A stretch of 64,000 nt of DNA, from assembly GCF_963677685.1 (NCBI RefSeq), contig NZ_OY782186.1, positions 496,001 to 560,000 on the forward strand, in the 5' to 3' direction. Numbering within the stretch: position 1 is the stretch's first letter; each line of letters begins with the position of its first letter. The translations under genes and the position numbers were made by a program. Under the pieces are notes generated by a model. It made no database searches and was not told the origin of the DNA. It was given only the letters and a program-made list of their open reading frames with translations. The stretch comes from an uncultured Bacteroides sp. (lineage in GTDB: Bacteria > Bacteroidota > Bacteroidia > Bacteroidales > Bacteroidaceae). Of this stretch, positions 54,392-63,667 are shown one piece after another.

Positions 54392-55852
54392 CTATTTTTT
54401 GTTTAAAGCAATACGCGCCTGTAGTTCCCAAGTTCGTATTCTGTCTTTGTAAGTATTATGCCCATTCATCTTTACTATATCAAGTGAGGCATCTGAGTTA
54501 TCTTCCCAACGGCGGCAAAGATAGACAACATCATATACACGGCCTATCTGATAGTGTCGGGAGAAATTGAGCCCGAGTGCATAATCCTCACCATAGCTAG
54601 TGTTGGGTACATTGATGTTTCTCAATACTGGAGTATAAAATGCACGAGGAGCGCCTAGTCCGTTAATACGCAATGCATTATTTCGTCCATTATCAGGAGT
54701 CCATTCCTTATGATCGATCACTCCCGGAGCTATCATATTCATGTTAAAGTCGGTCATCATATAGGTACCTACTACCATTGCACAATTCTGTTCATAGAAG
54801 GCGTTGACCATTGTTTGTAATGTGTTTTCGTCTTTATAGACGTCGTCGCTATCTAACTGAATTGCAAATTTCCCACATTTTTCATGATGCACTCCTATGT
54901 TCCAACAACCGCCTATACCGAGATCTTTTCGCGAGGGGATGATGTGCAACAAACGTTCGTCCGAGTTATATTTATTAATGACTTCAGTCGTTCTGTCTGT
55001 AGAGAAATTATCTATAATGATAAGATTGAACTTAAAAGTAGTCTTTTGTTTTAAAACCGATTTGATTGCATCTTCAATAGTACGTACGCGATTGCGTACG
55101 GGAATGATTACAGAGGCTTCATACTCAAAATCTGTCGCGTTAAACTCTATCTTAGAAAATTTCGGGCTAAGGTAACCTCCAATTTCTTTTAGATACTCAG
55201 TACACGCTTGTTCCATTTCTATTTGCACTCCTCTGTTCTTAGGATCTACGTAGTCGAATATTTTTTCTCCACTTTTACGAATGTCATTCTCTATCTCGGA
55301 GTATAGATATTCGTTGATATGTACTAATGGTGCTTTCTGAGAAAGTTTTAAACGGAGATCATAAAGTCCTGCAAATTGATAATCTGTTTTTAATCTTTCG
55401 ACGGTCTCTTTGAGTGCAGTTACTTTATATAATAGCACTGAACCAAAATTGAAATCATCTCGTAAACTACCTAGTTGATAAGAGATAACCGGAGCATTTG
55501 TTTTTGCGTCACCTACTATCTGGTAATGATCAGCATATACCATTCCGGCATTTGAATCTCGGGCAATGTGAATCATTCTTTCAAGTGCAAAGAGCCCTAA
55601 TTCTAATGTCGTGTATTTAGTGTAAAATAGCGTATAGTCACTATCTGAATAATCCGCTATGGCACGTATAGTAGCAGTTGCGTTTATTCCCGGGACTATA
55701 ATAACCTTACAACCGTCTATTTCTTCATTTATAGGCTCTGTAGCAAGTAAGTATATTTGCTTCACTATATTTGCCTCTTGTAATCCTTGAATGGTTTGTA
55801 GGGTTTGCGCTTTTCCTGCAAAAGGTATAAAGCAATTGATGCTTGGTTTCAT
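54392..55852 (-). CDS. family 2 glycosyltransferase with two GT-A-like halves
   Basis: 486 residues from ATG 55852 (MKPSINCFIPFAG); the frame is open to 55903, overlapping the previous gene by 16 bases, but the GT fold begins right after the chosen start. The first ~230 residues look like a degenerate GT-A/nucleotidyltransferase-like domain (INCFIPFAG, IYLLATEPI, YADHYQIVGD). The second half (about 250-480) is a full GT2 domain with EASVIIPVRNRVRTIEDAIKSVL, IIDNFSTDRT, the metal-binding QLDSDDVY and GEDYALGLN. No membrane helices. The acceptor is unknown; position beside DUF4922 suggests that the two act on one sugar nucleotide. Confidence 0.83.
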   Translation of the reverse strand: MKPSINCFIPFAGKAQTLQTIQGLQEANIVKQIYLLATEPINEEIDGCKVIIVPGINATATIRAIADYSDSDYTLFYTKYTTLELGLFALERMIHIARDSNAGMVYADHYQIVGDAKTNAPVISYQLGSLRDDFNFGSVLLYKVTALKETVERLKTDYQFAGLYDLRLKLSQKAPLVHINEYLYSEIENDIRKSGEKIFDYVDPKNRGVQIEMEQACTEYLKEIGGYLSPKFSKIEFNATDFEYEASVIIPVRNRVRTIEDAIKSVLKQKTTFKFNLIIIDNFSTDRTTEVINKYNSDERLLHIIPSRKDLGIGGCWNIGVHHEKCGKFAIQLDSDDVYKDENTLQTMVNAFYEQNCAMVVGTYMMTDFNMNMIAPGVIDHKEWTPDNGRNNALRINGLGAPRAFYTPVLRNINVPNTSYGEDYALGLNFSRHYQIGRVYDVVYLCRRWEDNSDASLDIVKMNGHNTYKDRIRTWELQARIALNKK

Positions 55853-55887
55853 TACTTCTTTTATTTTATTGTTTCCACTTTTTATAA

Positions 55888-57738
55888 TTATCTCTCTTTC
55901 CATGTTAATAAGCCGACTTCACCTCCTGTAGCAGTAAAGAGCAGTTGATGCCGACTTATCGGAATGACTGTGCTGATAAGTGAGTTGCCTATTTTATGTT
56001 TCCATAATACTTTGCCTGTTAATGGCTCTAGGGCAAAAATGAGCCCATTTTTTGTACTTCCAAAAACGACTCCCTCTTTCTCTACAGGCATTGAAGGAGC
56101 GTGTTCATAGCCAAAACCAACGTTTGATACCCACAGTTGATGAGGTTTATTTCCTTTAGTTGAAAAACAAACAACGCTATCGTTCATGGTTTTGCTATAT
56201 ATTCTTTCTTTATCTTCAGATAATCCGATTGTTTCGCGTACTACCGATTGTTTGGTGCGCCATATTGTTTTTCCGGTTTCCAAATCAATCGCAGTTATGG
56301 CTCTCTGTGGATCAGCTATAAAAACTTTCCCGTTTGCAGCAACAGGCCATACAGCAGCGGGAGAGAAATGCATACGTGTTAACCCTCCTGTCCATTTCCA
56401 TAACTCTTTACCGTTCGGTTTATCAAGTGCATATAGTGTATTGTCCCATGCACCGAAGATCACTTTGTTTCCTTCAAGAAGTGGGCGAGTTTCTATATAG
56501 CCTTTTACTTCGCTGTATGCCCAAAGGACTTCACCTGTTTTAATCTTTATAGCCCGAAATGTATGATCACTTGCACCGATATAAGCAATTCCATTTTCAA
56601 TTGTTACGGCTCCTAATACTGGTTCGGTAGCACTCACTTTCCATAACATTTTTCCGTTCTTTGCATTCAGACCATAGATGTTTTTGTCTGCCGAACCAAA
56701 TACCACTATGCCATCTGCTACGGCTGGAGCTCCTACAATGCGATTACCCGATTGAAATGCCCATATTTTTTTCCCATCCTTTAGTGCATAGCAAGTCAGC
56801 ACACCCGTATCATCGCCCACATATACTTTTTTATTCGCATAAGCTGGAGAACTATAAATTCCTCTACCAGAGTGGACAATCCATGTTTCTTTTACCTGCG
56901 GAAACGTTTGATTGACCGAGTAATCTGGATATTTATTGGTCGCTCCTTCTTCATTGTAATACTTCTTTTTAAGCGACAATGAGGCCCACTCTTTCATGGG
57001 AGCACCTATCTTTTGTTCATAGACAATAATGGAATCAGGAGTTACGTCGTATATTGAGTAGCCTCTCACACTATCTTTAGCCCGAAGGTTAGAACGGTTT
57101 AAGATTCCCGGTATACCATCATAGGAAAGACGACGGTTACTATGATAATGTCCTCCGAGAATAACACGGATATTGTATGGGCGTATGGCATCTGTTACAT
57201 CAAACCAATTATCAACATCTCCCTCTTGAAGAGGGTAGTGAGTTGCTATAATCACAGGTTTTTGTTTTCCTGCTTTGCCTAATTCTTGTTTGAGCCAAGT
57301 AATGTCTTGTGGAGCTACATGTCCATCAGCCATGCGCATAATCGGACCGGTATTGAATCCAAGAAATAGGAACCCATTATGCTCAAATTCGAATCGCTCG
57401 GCTCCGAAAATATGACTGAAGGCCGTAACTCCTGACTCACTCCATTTTGTTTCATGGTTGCCTGGAATAATATAGTATTTCATCTTAAGCTTCCCAAGAA
57501 GATCATGTGCTATTTGGAGGGAATTCCTGTTTCCTTCTTCTGTGATATCTCCTGTCACTAAGACAAAAGCAATATCTGAACTCGCATTAATCTGATTGAC
57601 AGAATTACGCAAATCTTCTATGGTCGTAGGGTTCTTAGAGATATGAATATCCGTGATCAAGGCAAACCGGAAAGGTTGTGCAACCAATGTAGATATGGTT
57701 ACAAATATAAAAATGAATATATGAAATACTTTTTTCAT
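55888..57738 (-). CDS. calcineurin-type phosphoesterase with PQQ-like beta-propeller
   Basis: 616 residues from ATG 57738 (the longer frame to 57774 overlaps the amidase gene). A signal peptide (cut near VAQP), then a metallophosphoesterase (about 22-245) with all metal motifs: TDIHIS (DxH), TGDITEEG, PGNHETKW, ATHYPL and GGHYHSNRR. Then a BamB-like PQQ propeller (about 290-615) with recurring 'G..LW....' blades. Periplasmic. Phosphoesterases of this kind cleave phosphomonoesters or diesters, perhaps wall-linked polymers or undecaprenyl intermediates; the propeller probably binds a partner or polymer. Its connection to MurNAc salvage is unexplained. Confidence 0.88.
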   Translation of the reverse strand: MKKVFHIFIFIFVTISTLVAQPFRFALITDIHISKNPTTIEDLRNSVNQINASSDIAFVLVTGDITEEGNRNSLQIAHDLLGKLKMKYYIIPGNHETKWSESGVTAFSHIFGAERFEFEHNGFLFLGFNTGPIMRMADGHVAPQDITWLKQELGKAGKQKPVIIATHYPLQEGDVDNWFDVTDAIRPYNIRVILGGHYHSNRRLSYDGIPGILNRSNLRAKDSVRGYSIYDVTPDSIIVYEQKIGAPMKEWASLSLKKKYYNEEGATNKYPDYSVNQTFPQVKETWIVHSGRGIYSSPAYANKKVYVGDDTGVLTCYALKDGKKIWAFQSGNRIVGAPAVADGIVVFGSADKNIYGLNAKNGKMLWKVSATEPVLGAVTIENGIAYIGASDHTFRAIKIKTGEVLWAYSEVKGYIETRPLLEGNKVIFGAWDNTLYALDKPNGKELWKWTGGLTRMHFSPAAVWPVAANGKVFIADPQRAITAIDLETGKTIWRTKQSVVRETIGLSEDKERIYSKTMNDSVVCFSTKGNKPHQLWVSNVGFGYEHAPSMPVEKEGVVFGSTKNGLIFALEPLTGKVLWKHKIGNSLISTVIPISRHQLLFTATGGEVGLLTWKER

Positions 57739-57751
57739 GTTTTGACCTTTT

Positions 57752-60700
57752 TTATTTCTTGGCTGATTCTGCAAAGAAAGAGAGGATCGATTTCATTAAT
57801 TTTTCTCTTTCGTTGGTTGTACGTACTGCTTCGAAAGGAAATCCTAATATGCATGTTTTGTAATTTCCAGCATAGGCTATTCCTGCACTGAGATTATTCT
57901 CTGTATAGCGGAATATTGTATAAGCTTCTTTGCTAGACGGTTCTAATGCATCGGGTGATTCTACTACGTAAGATTCCGAATTTAGTGTATTGTAATAGTT
58001 ATACTTCCCTTTAATCATATTGAAAGGCGAAGCTACGCTTTTAATTTTCCCAGTGAGGGCTGCTTGTCCTACCCGCCATTTATATTTGAGAATATCGGTA
58101 GCAAAAGTTTTATCTTCTTTATTTGCTTTAGGATTATCCCATAAATCAGAACCAACATAAGCTCCGGAAATAAAAATATTTCCTCCTGATTCACAGTAAG
58201 AGCGAATTGCTTTTTGCATTTCCGCAGAGAATGTTTTGAATTTTAAAGGAGTAATTCCTTCACGTCCCATTTTAGTTTGCTTCTCTTTTCCTAAAATAAG
58301 GTCTACAAAAGCGTAATCGTTCATTGGAATGGAGTTATTTTCTATAGATTCATTGCTACTTGATACGAAAGAATATCCTGCTTTTAGAATTGCTTCTCCA
58401 TGTATAGCTGGATAATCGAACGTATTACCTGCAATAACCGTTGTTTCATAGTTTGCGTAACTGTCTCCAAAGCCGGATGCATCATCATCCATCCAAGGTA
58501 TGTTACGGCGAAATTCTTTCATGCTACCAATGTAACTTATATCTTCCTTATAAGGGACTCCGTGATCCAATTGGTCCAGAAAACCAGCGATACTATCTGC
58601 CGGAGCTATAAAATCTGCCGGAGCACTTGTACGGTCGAAGCCGTTAATAACCAAAACAGTACCTTTTGAATTAAAGGCTCTTCCTGTTGAAAGAATTTCG
58701 GAAGGAAAACTTTCTCCCCCTTTATTGACAGCTGTAACTTTGTAGCTGCATACGATTCCTGCGGGAACAACTGTGCGATAAGAAGCCTGCTTTACTACGA
58801 CTCCGTTGTCAAAGTCTCCATCTCCTATGCGGGTATATACGATATACTTTTCAGCTTTAGCTGTCGCTTCTAATGGATCATTTACCGGCTGCCATTTTAA
58901 TTCCATCTCGTTTTCTCCGATGAACTGTAAGTTCATGTGATCTACTGGTAATGGTTGCACTACATATTCTTGTCTGTATTGAGAAGATAGGAATTGAAGT
59001 ATGCCTTTGTATATAGCGCGGCTTACTGTGAAGCGGAAACGAGGATCTAGTCCATAACGCATGTCGGCAAAATTCTGATGTGAGAGAAGTTCTAGTAACA
59101 TGGTGGGTACCTCAGGTACTCTTGCTTCAAAATAAGATTTGTTCCACATGCCACGGCGTGTCCATTGGGGTTCATATAAAGTACGGATATCCCGAACAAT
59201 ATTACTTTGTATCAAATCCGTAAGATCTCTTGATACATAACGAGAAATACCATTTGCAAAAAGCCCATTATTGTTTGCTGTTTGGTATATGCCCAAAGTA
59301 CCGATGATGGAATCGTTGAGAGTAGTACCGGCATCAGAATGGAAGGCAAAAGCCATATCAATAGGGATATTTAACCCCTTTTTGTTAGGAGATACCGTTG
59401 AACCTCCTGCTAAGTAATTGACCCATAACCCGCGTGATTTATAATCATCAGTATAATCATTTTTTCCGTGGCTTTCTGAATAAATACTATCCGGTATGCC
59501 AGCCCATTGAAGCCAATAGCGAGCAGCTTCGGTGAATCTAGGGTAACCACTAGTCTCATAAGGGTAATTTGCTTTGGGCAATTGCTTTGTTGAAACAGCA
59601 ATTGTAGTATCAGAGCTTTTTACATTTTCTGTGGCTATGTAGTCTTCAGATATTCGCCGTGCTATATTGCCATAGCCTCCTCCTATTTTTATTCCATCGG
59701 CAGTGATGATCTGTCCGGCTTTTTTCGATTTGTTACTTAATACTATTTTGTTAGTATTACTTTTTCCTGCATCAAAACTAAACTTACCTAAATAAATCCA
59801 AGTTCCTCCTCCCATGGTTTGGTTAACCTTGAATTGTGAAATACCACCTTTGTGATAAACTGTGTAGAGAGCATCTTTAGTACTGTTTTCTACTGTTTGG
59901 TAAGAGACATATACTGCATATTTTCCTGCTTTGGGGATAGAAGGAATCCACTCTGCTAGACTCTCTTTTCCTTTCTTGATGGTCTCTGTTAAGCGATAAG
60001 TACCTTCCTTAAAAGGATTTTCAAAGTTTATATATTCCTCTCTCAAATGAGCAAATCCGAGACCTTTACCTGTAGTCCATTTTTTCTCTGCATCTTTTTC
60101 TGTATAGATGGAAGCATTGCGAGAACCGTCATTATCTATAATAATCTCCGTGGTTTGTGTATCTCTTTCTCGAGGGAGTAGCACATTAGCTCCTGCACTT
60201 TCTAACATTGGAACTAGATATGGAAGTACAAAACTTTGTGTATAAAGGTCTTCGACAGTTTGGAAGATGCGTGCTCGCTGCCATTCCCATCGATTTAATT
60301 TAGATTCATAGTAGAATCCATGGCTTTGCCATAAGGCAATATGTCTGCCAAGTAAACCTTCTGTGGGAGTATAAGGCTTTGATATGTTCGTGATTAAAGG
60401 ATTGTTAAACTTGTTGGTGAAAAGTTCGTTTTTCTTACTTTTTCTATTTTGAAAAGCTATGGGTATTAATTCTTCAATAGATTTATTATCGCTATATACC
60501 TTTATTTTATATTTTGCAAACTCTGGGGGGAGCATTGTTTGTATTGTTTGGTAGATGACTTGCACATTCTTCTTACGAAAAGGAATATAAGAACAATTAA
60601 GATTGGCAAAAAGGCAAAGCTCCTTTTTTTGAATAGAAACGGAATCTATGTTAATTTCACCAACCGAAATCTCCTTGCGGGCTATCGTTGTGAGCATCTC

Positions 60701-60805
60701 GCCTATTTGAGTGCGGAGTTCAGAAGATATTTCCTGAGCTGCCAAATTCTGTAAAAAGAAGCCGACTATCAACGAGAAAAGGAATGACGCATATTTTAAA
60801 TTCAT
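57752..60805 (-). CDS. large N-acetylmuramoyl-L-alanine amidase with golvesin-like domain
   Basis: 1017 residues. Signal peptide (1-23, cut near LAAQ), then an amidase_3 domain interrupted by an insert. Likely metal and catalytic residues: His in LWQSHG (about 158), Glu in LPRERD (about 198), His in FAFHSDAG (about 495) and Glu in MLLELLSHQNF (about 575). The insert (about 255-390) is a golvesin/xanthan-lyase carbohydrate-binding domain (AGKYAVYVSYQ, GGTWIYLGKFSFDAG). A fibronectin-like domain (about 630-710) and a C-terminal alpha/beta GATase-like domain follow. It would strip peptides from MurNAc, making the bare glycan that SpoIID and NamZ act on. Gaps of 40 and 13 bases to its neighbours. 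Confidence 0.87.
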   Translation of the reverse strand: MNLKYASFLFSLIVGFFLQNLAAQEISSELRTQIGEMLTTIARKEISVGEINIDSVSIQKKELCLFANLNCSYIPFRKKNVQVIYQTIQTMLPPEFAKYKIKVYSDNKSIEELIPIAFQNRKSKKNELFTNKFNNPLITNISKPYTPTEGLLGRHIALWQSHGFYYESKLNRWEWQRARIFQTVEDLYTQSFVLPYLVPMLESAGANVLLPRERDTQTTEIIIDNDGSRNASIYTEKDAEKKWTTGKGLGFAHLREEYINFENPFKEGTYRLTETIKKGKESLAEWIPSIPKAGKYAVYVSYQTVENSTKDALYTVYHKGGISQFKVNQTMGGGTWIYLGKFSFDAGKSNTNKIVLSNKSKKAGQIITADGIKIGGGYGNIARRISEDYIATENVKSSDTTIAVSTKQLPKANYPYETSGYPRFTEAARYWLQWAGIPDSIYSESHGKNDYTDDYKSRGLWVNYLAGGSTVSPNKKGLNIPIDMAFAFHSDAGTTLNDSIIGTLGIYQTANNNGLFANGISRYVSRDLTDLIQSNIVRDIRTLYEPQWTRRGMWNKSYFEARVPEVPTMLLELLSHQNFADMRYGLDPRFRFTVSRAIYKGILQFLSSQYRQEYVVQPLPVDHMNLQFIGENEMELKWQPVNDPLEATAKAEKYIVYTRIGDGDFDNGVVVKQASYRTVVPAGIVCSYKVTAVNKGGESFPSEILSTGRAFNSKGTVLVINGFDRTSAPADFIAPADSIAGFLDQLDHGVPYKEDISYIGSMKEFRRNIPWMDDDASGFGDSYANYETTVIAGNTFDYPAIHGEAILKAGYSFVSSSNESIENNSIPMNDYAFVDLILGKEKQTKMGREGITPLKFKTFSAEMQKAIRSYCESGGNIFISGAYVGSDLWDNPKANKEDKTFATDILKYKWRVGQAALTGKIKSVASPFNMIKGKYNYYNTLNSESYVVESPDALEPSSKEAYTIFRYTENNLSAGIAYAGNYKTCILGFPFEAVRTTNEREKLMKSILSFFAESAKK

Positions 60806-60845
60806 AATTGTGTTAAGTTTATAAATTGATTTTTTGCGATTTTAT

Positions 60846-62297
60846 TTATTTTTTATTTCTCACGATCATCAAACTCAATCCGATGAAAGTAAAGAATGCG
60901 TTGAATATTAATAGTTCGTAGCTAAAAGCATAACCATTGAACCATTTTTCAGAGTTTGCTTGTAAGATGAAGCATAGAATAGGGGATGCTATGGCAACTA
61001 TGGGTATATATTTGTCGCGAACTTGTTTTTTAGTGAGAATACCAAAAGCAAATAATCCAAGTATCGGTCCATAAGTGTAGCTAGCCAAGATATATACTGC
61101 ATCAATAACGCTAGTATTATTGAGCATGTTGAATACAATAATAACTATCCCCATGACAATAGACATACCTATATGCACACGTTTTCGCATGTTAACAACT
61201 TTTTCTTCTGTTTTTCCTTTTGTACCTAAAATATCTACGGTGAAAGAAGTTGTGAGGGCGGTTAGTGCAGAGCCTGCTGCGGAATATGCTGAAGATATAA
61301 GGCCAACAATGAAAAGTATTCCTACAATGCCTGGAAAATAAGTGCCAGTAGCAATCATAGGAAAGAGCTCATCACTTTTTGCCGGATTTGTTATTCCATG
61401 CTGGTTTGTATAAGTGTAAAGTAACACTCCGAGCATAAGAAAGAGGGCTACTACAAAGAACTGTAAGACCCCACTTGTAATCATGTTTTTTTGAGAATCT
61501 TTAAAACTCTTGCAGCTTAAATTCCGTTGCATCATATCTTGATCAAGTCCGGTCATTGCAATCATCGTAAATATCCCAGCTAGAAATTGTTTGAAGAAAT
61601 AGCGTTTATCGTTCACATCTTCAAAGAAGAACATTTTAGATAATTTGCTGTCGCTAATACTATTGATCATCCCACTAAAACTGAAATTTAGATCAGAGGC
61701 AATGTAATGGATACATAATACCACTGAAACAATAAGGCAGAAAGTTTTTAAAGAATCTGTCCATATCAATGATTTTACTCCACCTCGGAAAGTATATAAC
61801 CATACTAGGGCAACAGTCAGAATCACATTCAATATAAACGGTAGGTTTAATGGTTCAAAAACAAGGAGTTGCAAGGTGAGACATACCAAGAAAAGTCGTA
61901 CCGCTGCTCCCAGCATTTTAGAAATAAAAAAGAACCAAGCTCCTGTTTTATATGATGATGTTCCAAATCTGTTTTCTAAGTATTCATAAATAGAGACAAG
62001 GTTCATTTTGTAGAAAAGTGGTATTAATATGAATGCTATGATGAATTGTCCTGCAACGAAACCTAATACCATTTGTAAATAAGCAAAATTATTTGTTTCT
62101 ACCATTCCAGGTACTGATACAAAGGTGACTCCCGATATGCTTGAACCGATCATAGCAAAGGCAACCACATACCATGGCGATTTTCTATTTCCTACGAAAA
62201 ACCCCTGATTATCAGCTTTTCTGCCTGCTATATATGATATGATAAATAATACGAAGAAGTAAGTTGCTATCGTTATTATGACTGATATAGGGCTCAT
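60846..62297 (-). CDS. sodium:solute symporter (SSS family)
   Basis: 483 residues with about 13 membrane helices. SSS hallmarks: YIAGRKADNQGFFVGNRKSPWYVVAFAMIGSSISGVTFVSVPG, YLENRFGTSSYKTGAW, ISSAYSAAGSALTALTTSFTVDI (the sodium-site helix 8). The family uses the sodium gradient to import sugars, sialic acid, amino acids or other small solutes. As second gene of the MurNAc operon it may import GlcNAc, anhydroMurNAc, a muropeptide sugar or a released amino acid. The gap to NamZ copy 2 is 47 bases. Confidence 0.9.
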   Translation of the reverse strand: MSPISVIITIATYFFVLFIISYIAGRKADNQGFFVGNRKSPWYVVAFAMIGSSISGVTFVSVPGMVETNNFAYLQMVLGFVAGQFIIAFILIPLFYKMNLVSIYEYLENRFGTSSYKTGAWFFFISKMLGAAVRLFLVCLTLQLLVFEPLNLPFILNVILTVALVWLYTFRGGVKSLIWTDSLKTFCLIVSVVLCIHYIASDLNFSFSGMINSISDSKLSKMFFFEDVNDKRYFFKQFLAGIFTMIAMTGLDQDMMQRNLSCKSFKDSQKNMITSGVLQFFVVALFLMLGVLLYTYTNQHGITNPAKSDELFPMIATGTYFPGIVGILFIVGLISSAYSAAGSALTALTTSFTVDILGTKGKTEEKVVNMRKRVHIGMSIVMGIVIIVFNMLNNTSVIDAVYILASYTYGPILGLFAFGILTKKQVRDKYIPIVAIASPILCFILQANSEKWFNGYAFSYELLIFNAFFTFIGLSLMIVRNKK

Positions 62298-62344
62298 AGC
62301 GTATTCTTTTTATTTCTAATTTTTTATCTCTAAAAATCTTTTAT

Positions 62345-63511
62345 TTATTCCGCGTATAATAGATAAGGTTTGCGCTGAACTTTGAATTGTTCTACGTCGC
62401 TTTTCCATCTAGCTTTTATTTCATTGGCACTTTTTCCTTCTTCAATCATCTTTCTGACGTAATTGGTTCCGACTAATCGTTCAAAGAATGGGCGGAAGAA
62501 ATGATTTCCTATATTTAGATTTTTATATGCATCAATGATGTAACTCAAATTTACGCCTTTTTCCCATATCTCTTTGTCAGGGAGTTCGCTTAAATCTACG
62601 CCGTGGCACAATTTCCCTAATTGAGGAGGATTTTTTGCTCCAGGTGTACTTCTAGGAGTGAAGCTATAATGATATCCTTTCATTTTTGGATGTCCATACA
62701 CTTGAAAAGGTAAACTAGTTCCTCTTCCTAAACTTACAGGTGTTGCTTCAAAAAAGCATGTTGAGGGGTAGAGGTAAATAGACTTCATGTTAGGCAAATT
62801 GGGCGACGGAGGAATTGGCAGTTTGTATAAAGTATGATGGGTATAATTCTTACATTTGATGATTGTTATATCACATTGCCTGGATTTAGGGAGCCATTTC
62901 TCTCCATTTACCATTAGAGCAAGTTCGCCTAATGTCATTCCATGAACAATAGGGATAGGAAGCCAACCTACTCCCGATTTGTATTTCATATCCAATATGG
63001 GACCATCTACATAATGTCCGTTAGGATTAGGGCGATCGAGTATGAGCATTTTACGATTATATTCAGCACAGGCATCCATTAATTTTACCATAGATATATA
63101 ATAAGTATAGAATCGAAGCCCAACGTCTTGTATATCCACGACTAAGAAATCAAACTTTTTCATGGATGTTTGGCTAGGTTTTCCTGCTTTCCCATCATAT
63201 AGCGAAAGAATAGGTACCCCTGTTTTAGAGTCAATTGAACTGGAAACATGTTCACCTGCATCCGCATTTCCTCTGAATCCATGCTCTGGTGAGAAAATAG
63301 CCACGACATTGATTCCGTTTTCCAGTAAAACATCTAAAGTGTGTTTATTGCCTATCATTCCTGTATGGTTCGAAAACAGAGCGACTCTTTTATCTTTTAA
63401 GATAGGAAGATATTCTTTTGTTTGTACGGCACCAACTGTAACTTGGTTTTCTTGTGCTTTGCATACAAGAAAACTAAAAAGAACAATTGTTATGGTTATT
63501 ATTTTATTCAT
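62345..63511 (-). CDS. namZ: exo-beta-N-acetylmuramidase NamZ (GH171, DUF1343), copy 2
   Basis: 388 residues. A signal peptide (cut near CKAQ) and the same DUF1343 blocks as the other copy: RVALFSNHTGMIGN, IFSPEHGFRGNADAGEHV, VLDRPNPNGHYVDGP and SLGRGTSLPFQVYG. The two copies differ widely, for example 'FYTYY' here against 'SFTYI', so they are old paralogues that may prefer different non-reducing ends or glycan lengths. First gene of the operon, behind the -7 element at 63552-63559. Confidence 0.92.
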   Translation of the reverse strand: MNKIITITIVLFSFLVCKAQENQVTVGAVQTKEYLPILKDKRVALFSNHTGMIGNKHTLDVLLENGINVVAIFSPEHGFRGNADAGEHVSSSIDSKTGVPILSLYDGKAGKPSQTSMKKFDFLVVDIQDVGLRFYTYYISMVKLMDACAEYNRKMLILDRPNPNGHYVDGPILDMKYKSGVGWLPIPIVHGMTLGELALMVNGEKWLPKSRQCDITIIKCKNYTHHTLYKLPIPPSPNLPNMKSIYLYPSTCFFEATPVSLGRGTSLPFQVYGHPKMKGYHYSFTPRSTPGAKNPPQLGKLCHGVDLSELPDKEIWEKGVNLSYIIDAYKNLNIGNHFFRPFFERLVGTNYVRKMIEEGKSANEIKARWKSDVEQFKVQRKPYLLYAE

Positions 63512-63551
63512 GAGAAATGTTGTAAAAGAAGTAATAATCTTTGCAATAATA

Positions 63552-63559
63552 CAAAGATA
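63552..63559 (-). promoter_or_regulatory. -7 element of the MurNAc operon
   Basis: TATCTTTG on the minus strand matches TAnnTTTG, about 40 bases before the NamZ copy 2 ATG. A TTTG lies only 15 bases upstream, shorter than the consensus spacing, so the promoter may need an activator or be weak. Confidence 0.5.
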
Positions 63560-63598
63560 CTTTTTGTTTTATTGCAAAGAAGTTGTTTTAAGAGTTTT

Positions 63599-63636
63599 AT
63601 CTTAGTTTTGCACTTCTAGAAGTGCAAAACTAAGAT
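63599..63636. repeat. perfect 38-bp palindrome
   Basis: From 63599 to 63636 the sequence equals its own reverse complement throughout (centre TTCTAGAA, arms reading ATCTTAGTTTTGCAC). It lies 31 bases after the stop of the unidentified gene at the right edge and 40 bases upstream of the -7 element of the MurNAc operon. It may end the upstream transcript, although no U-run follows on either side. Confidence 0.9.
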
Positions 63637-63667
63637 TTGAGCTTTATTCCCAGCTGAGATTGTTGTT

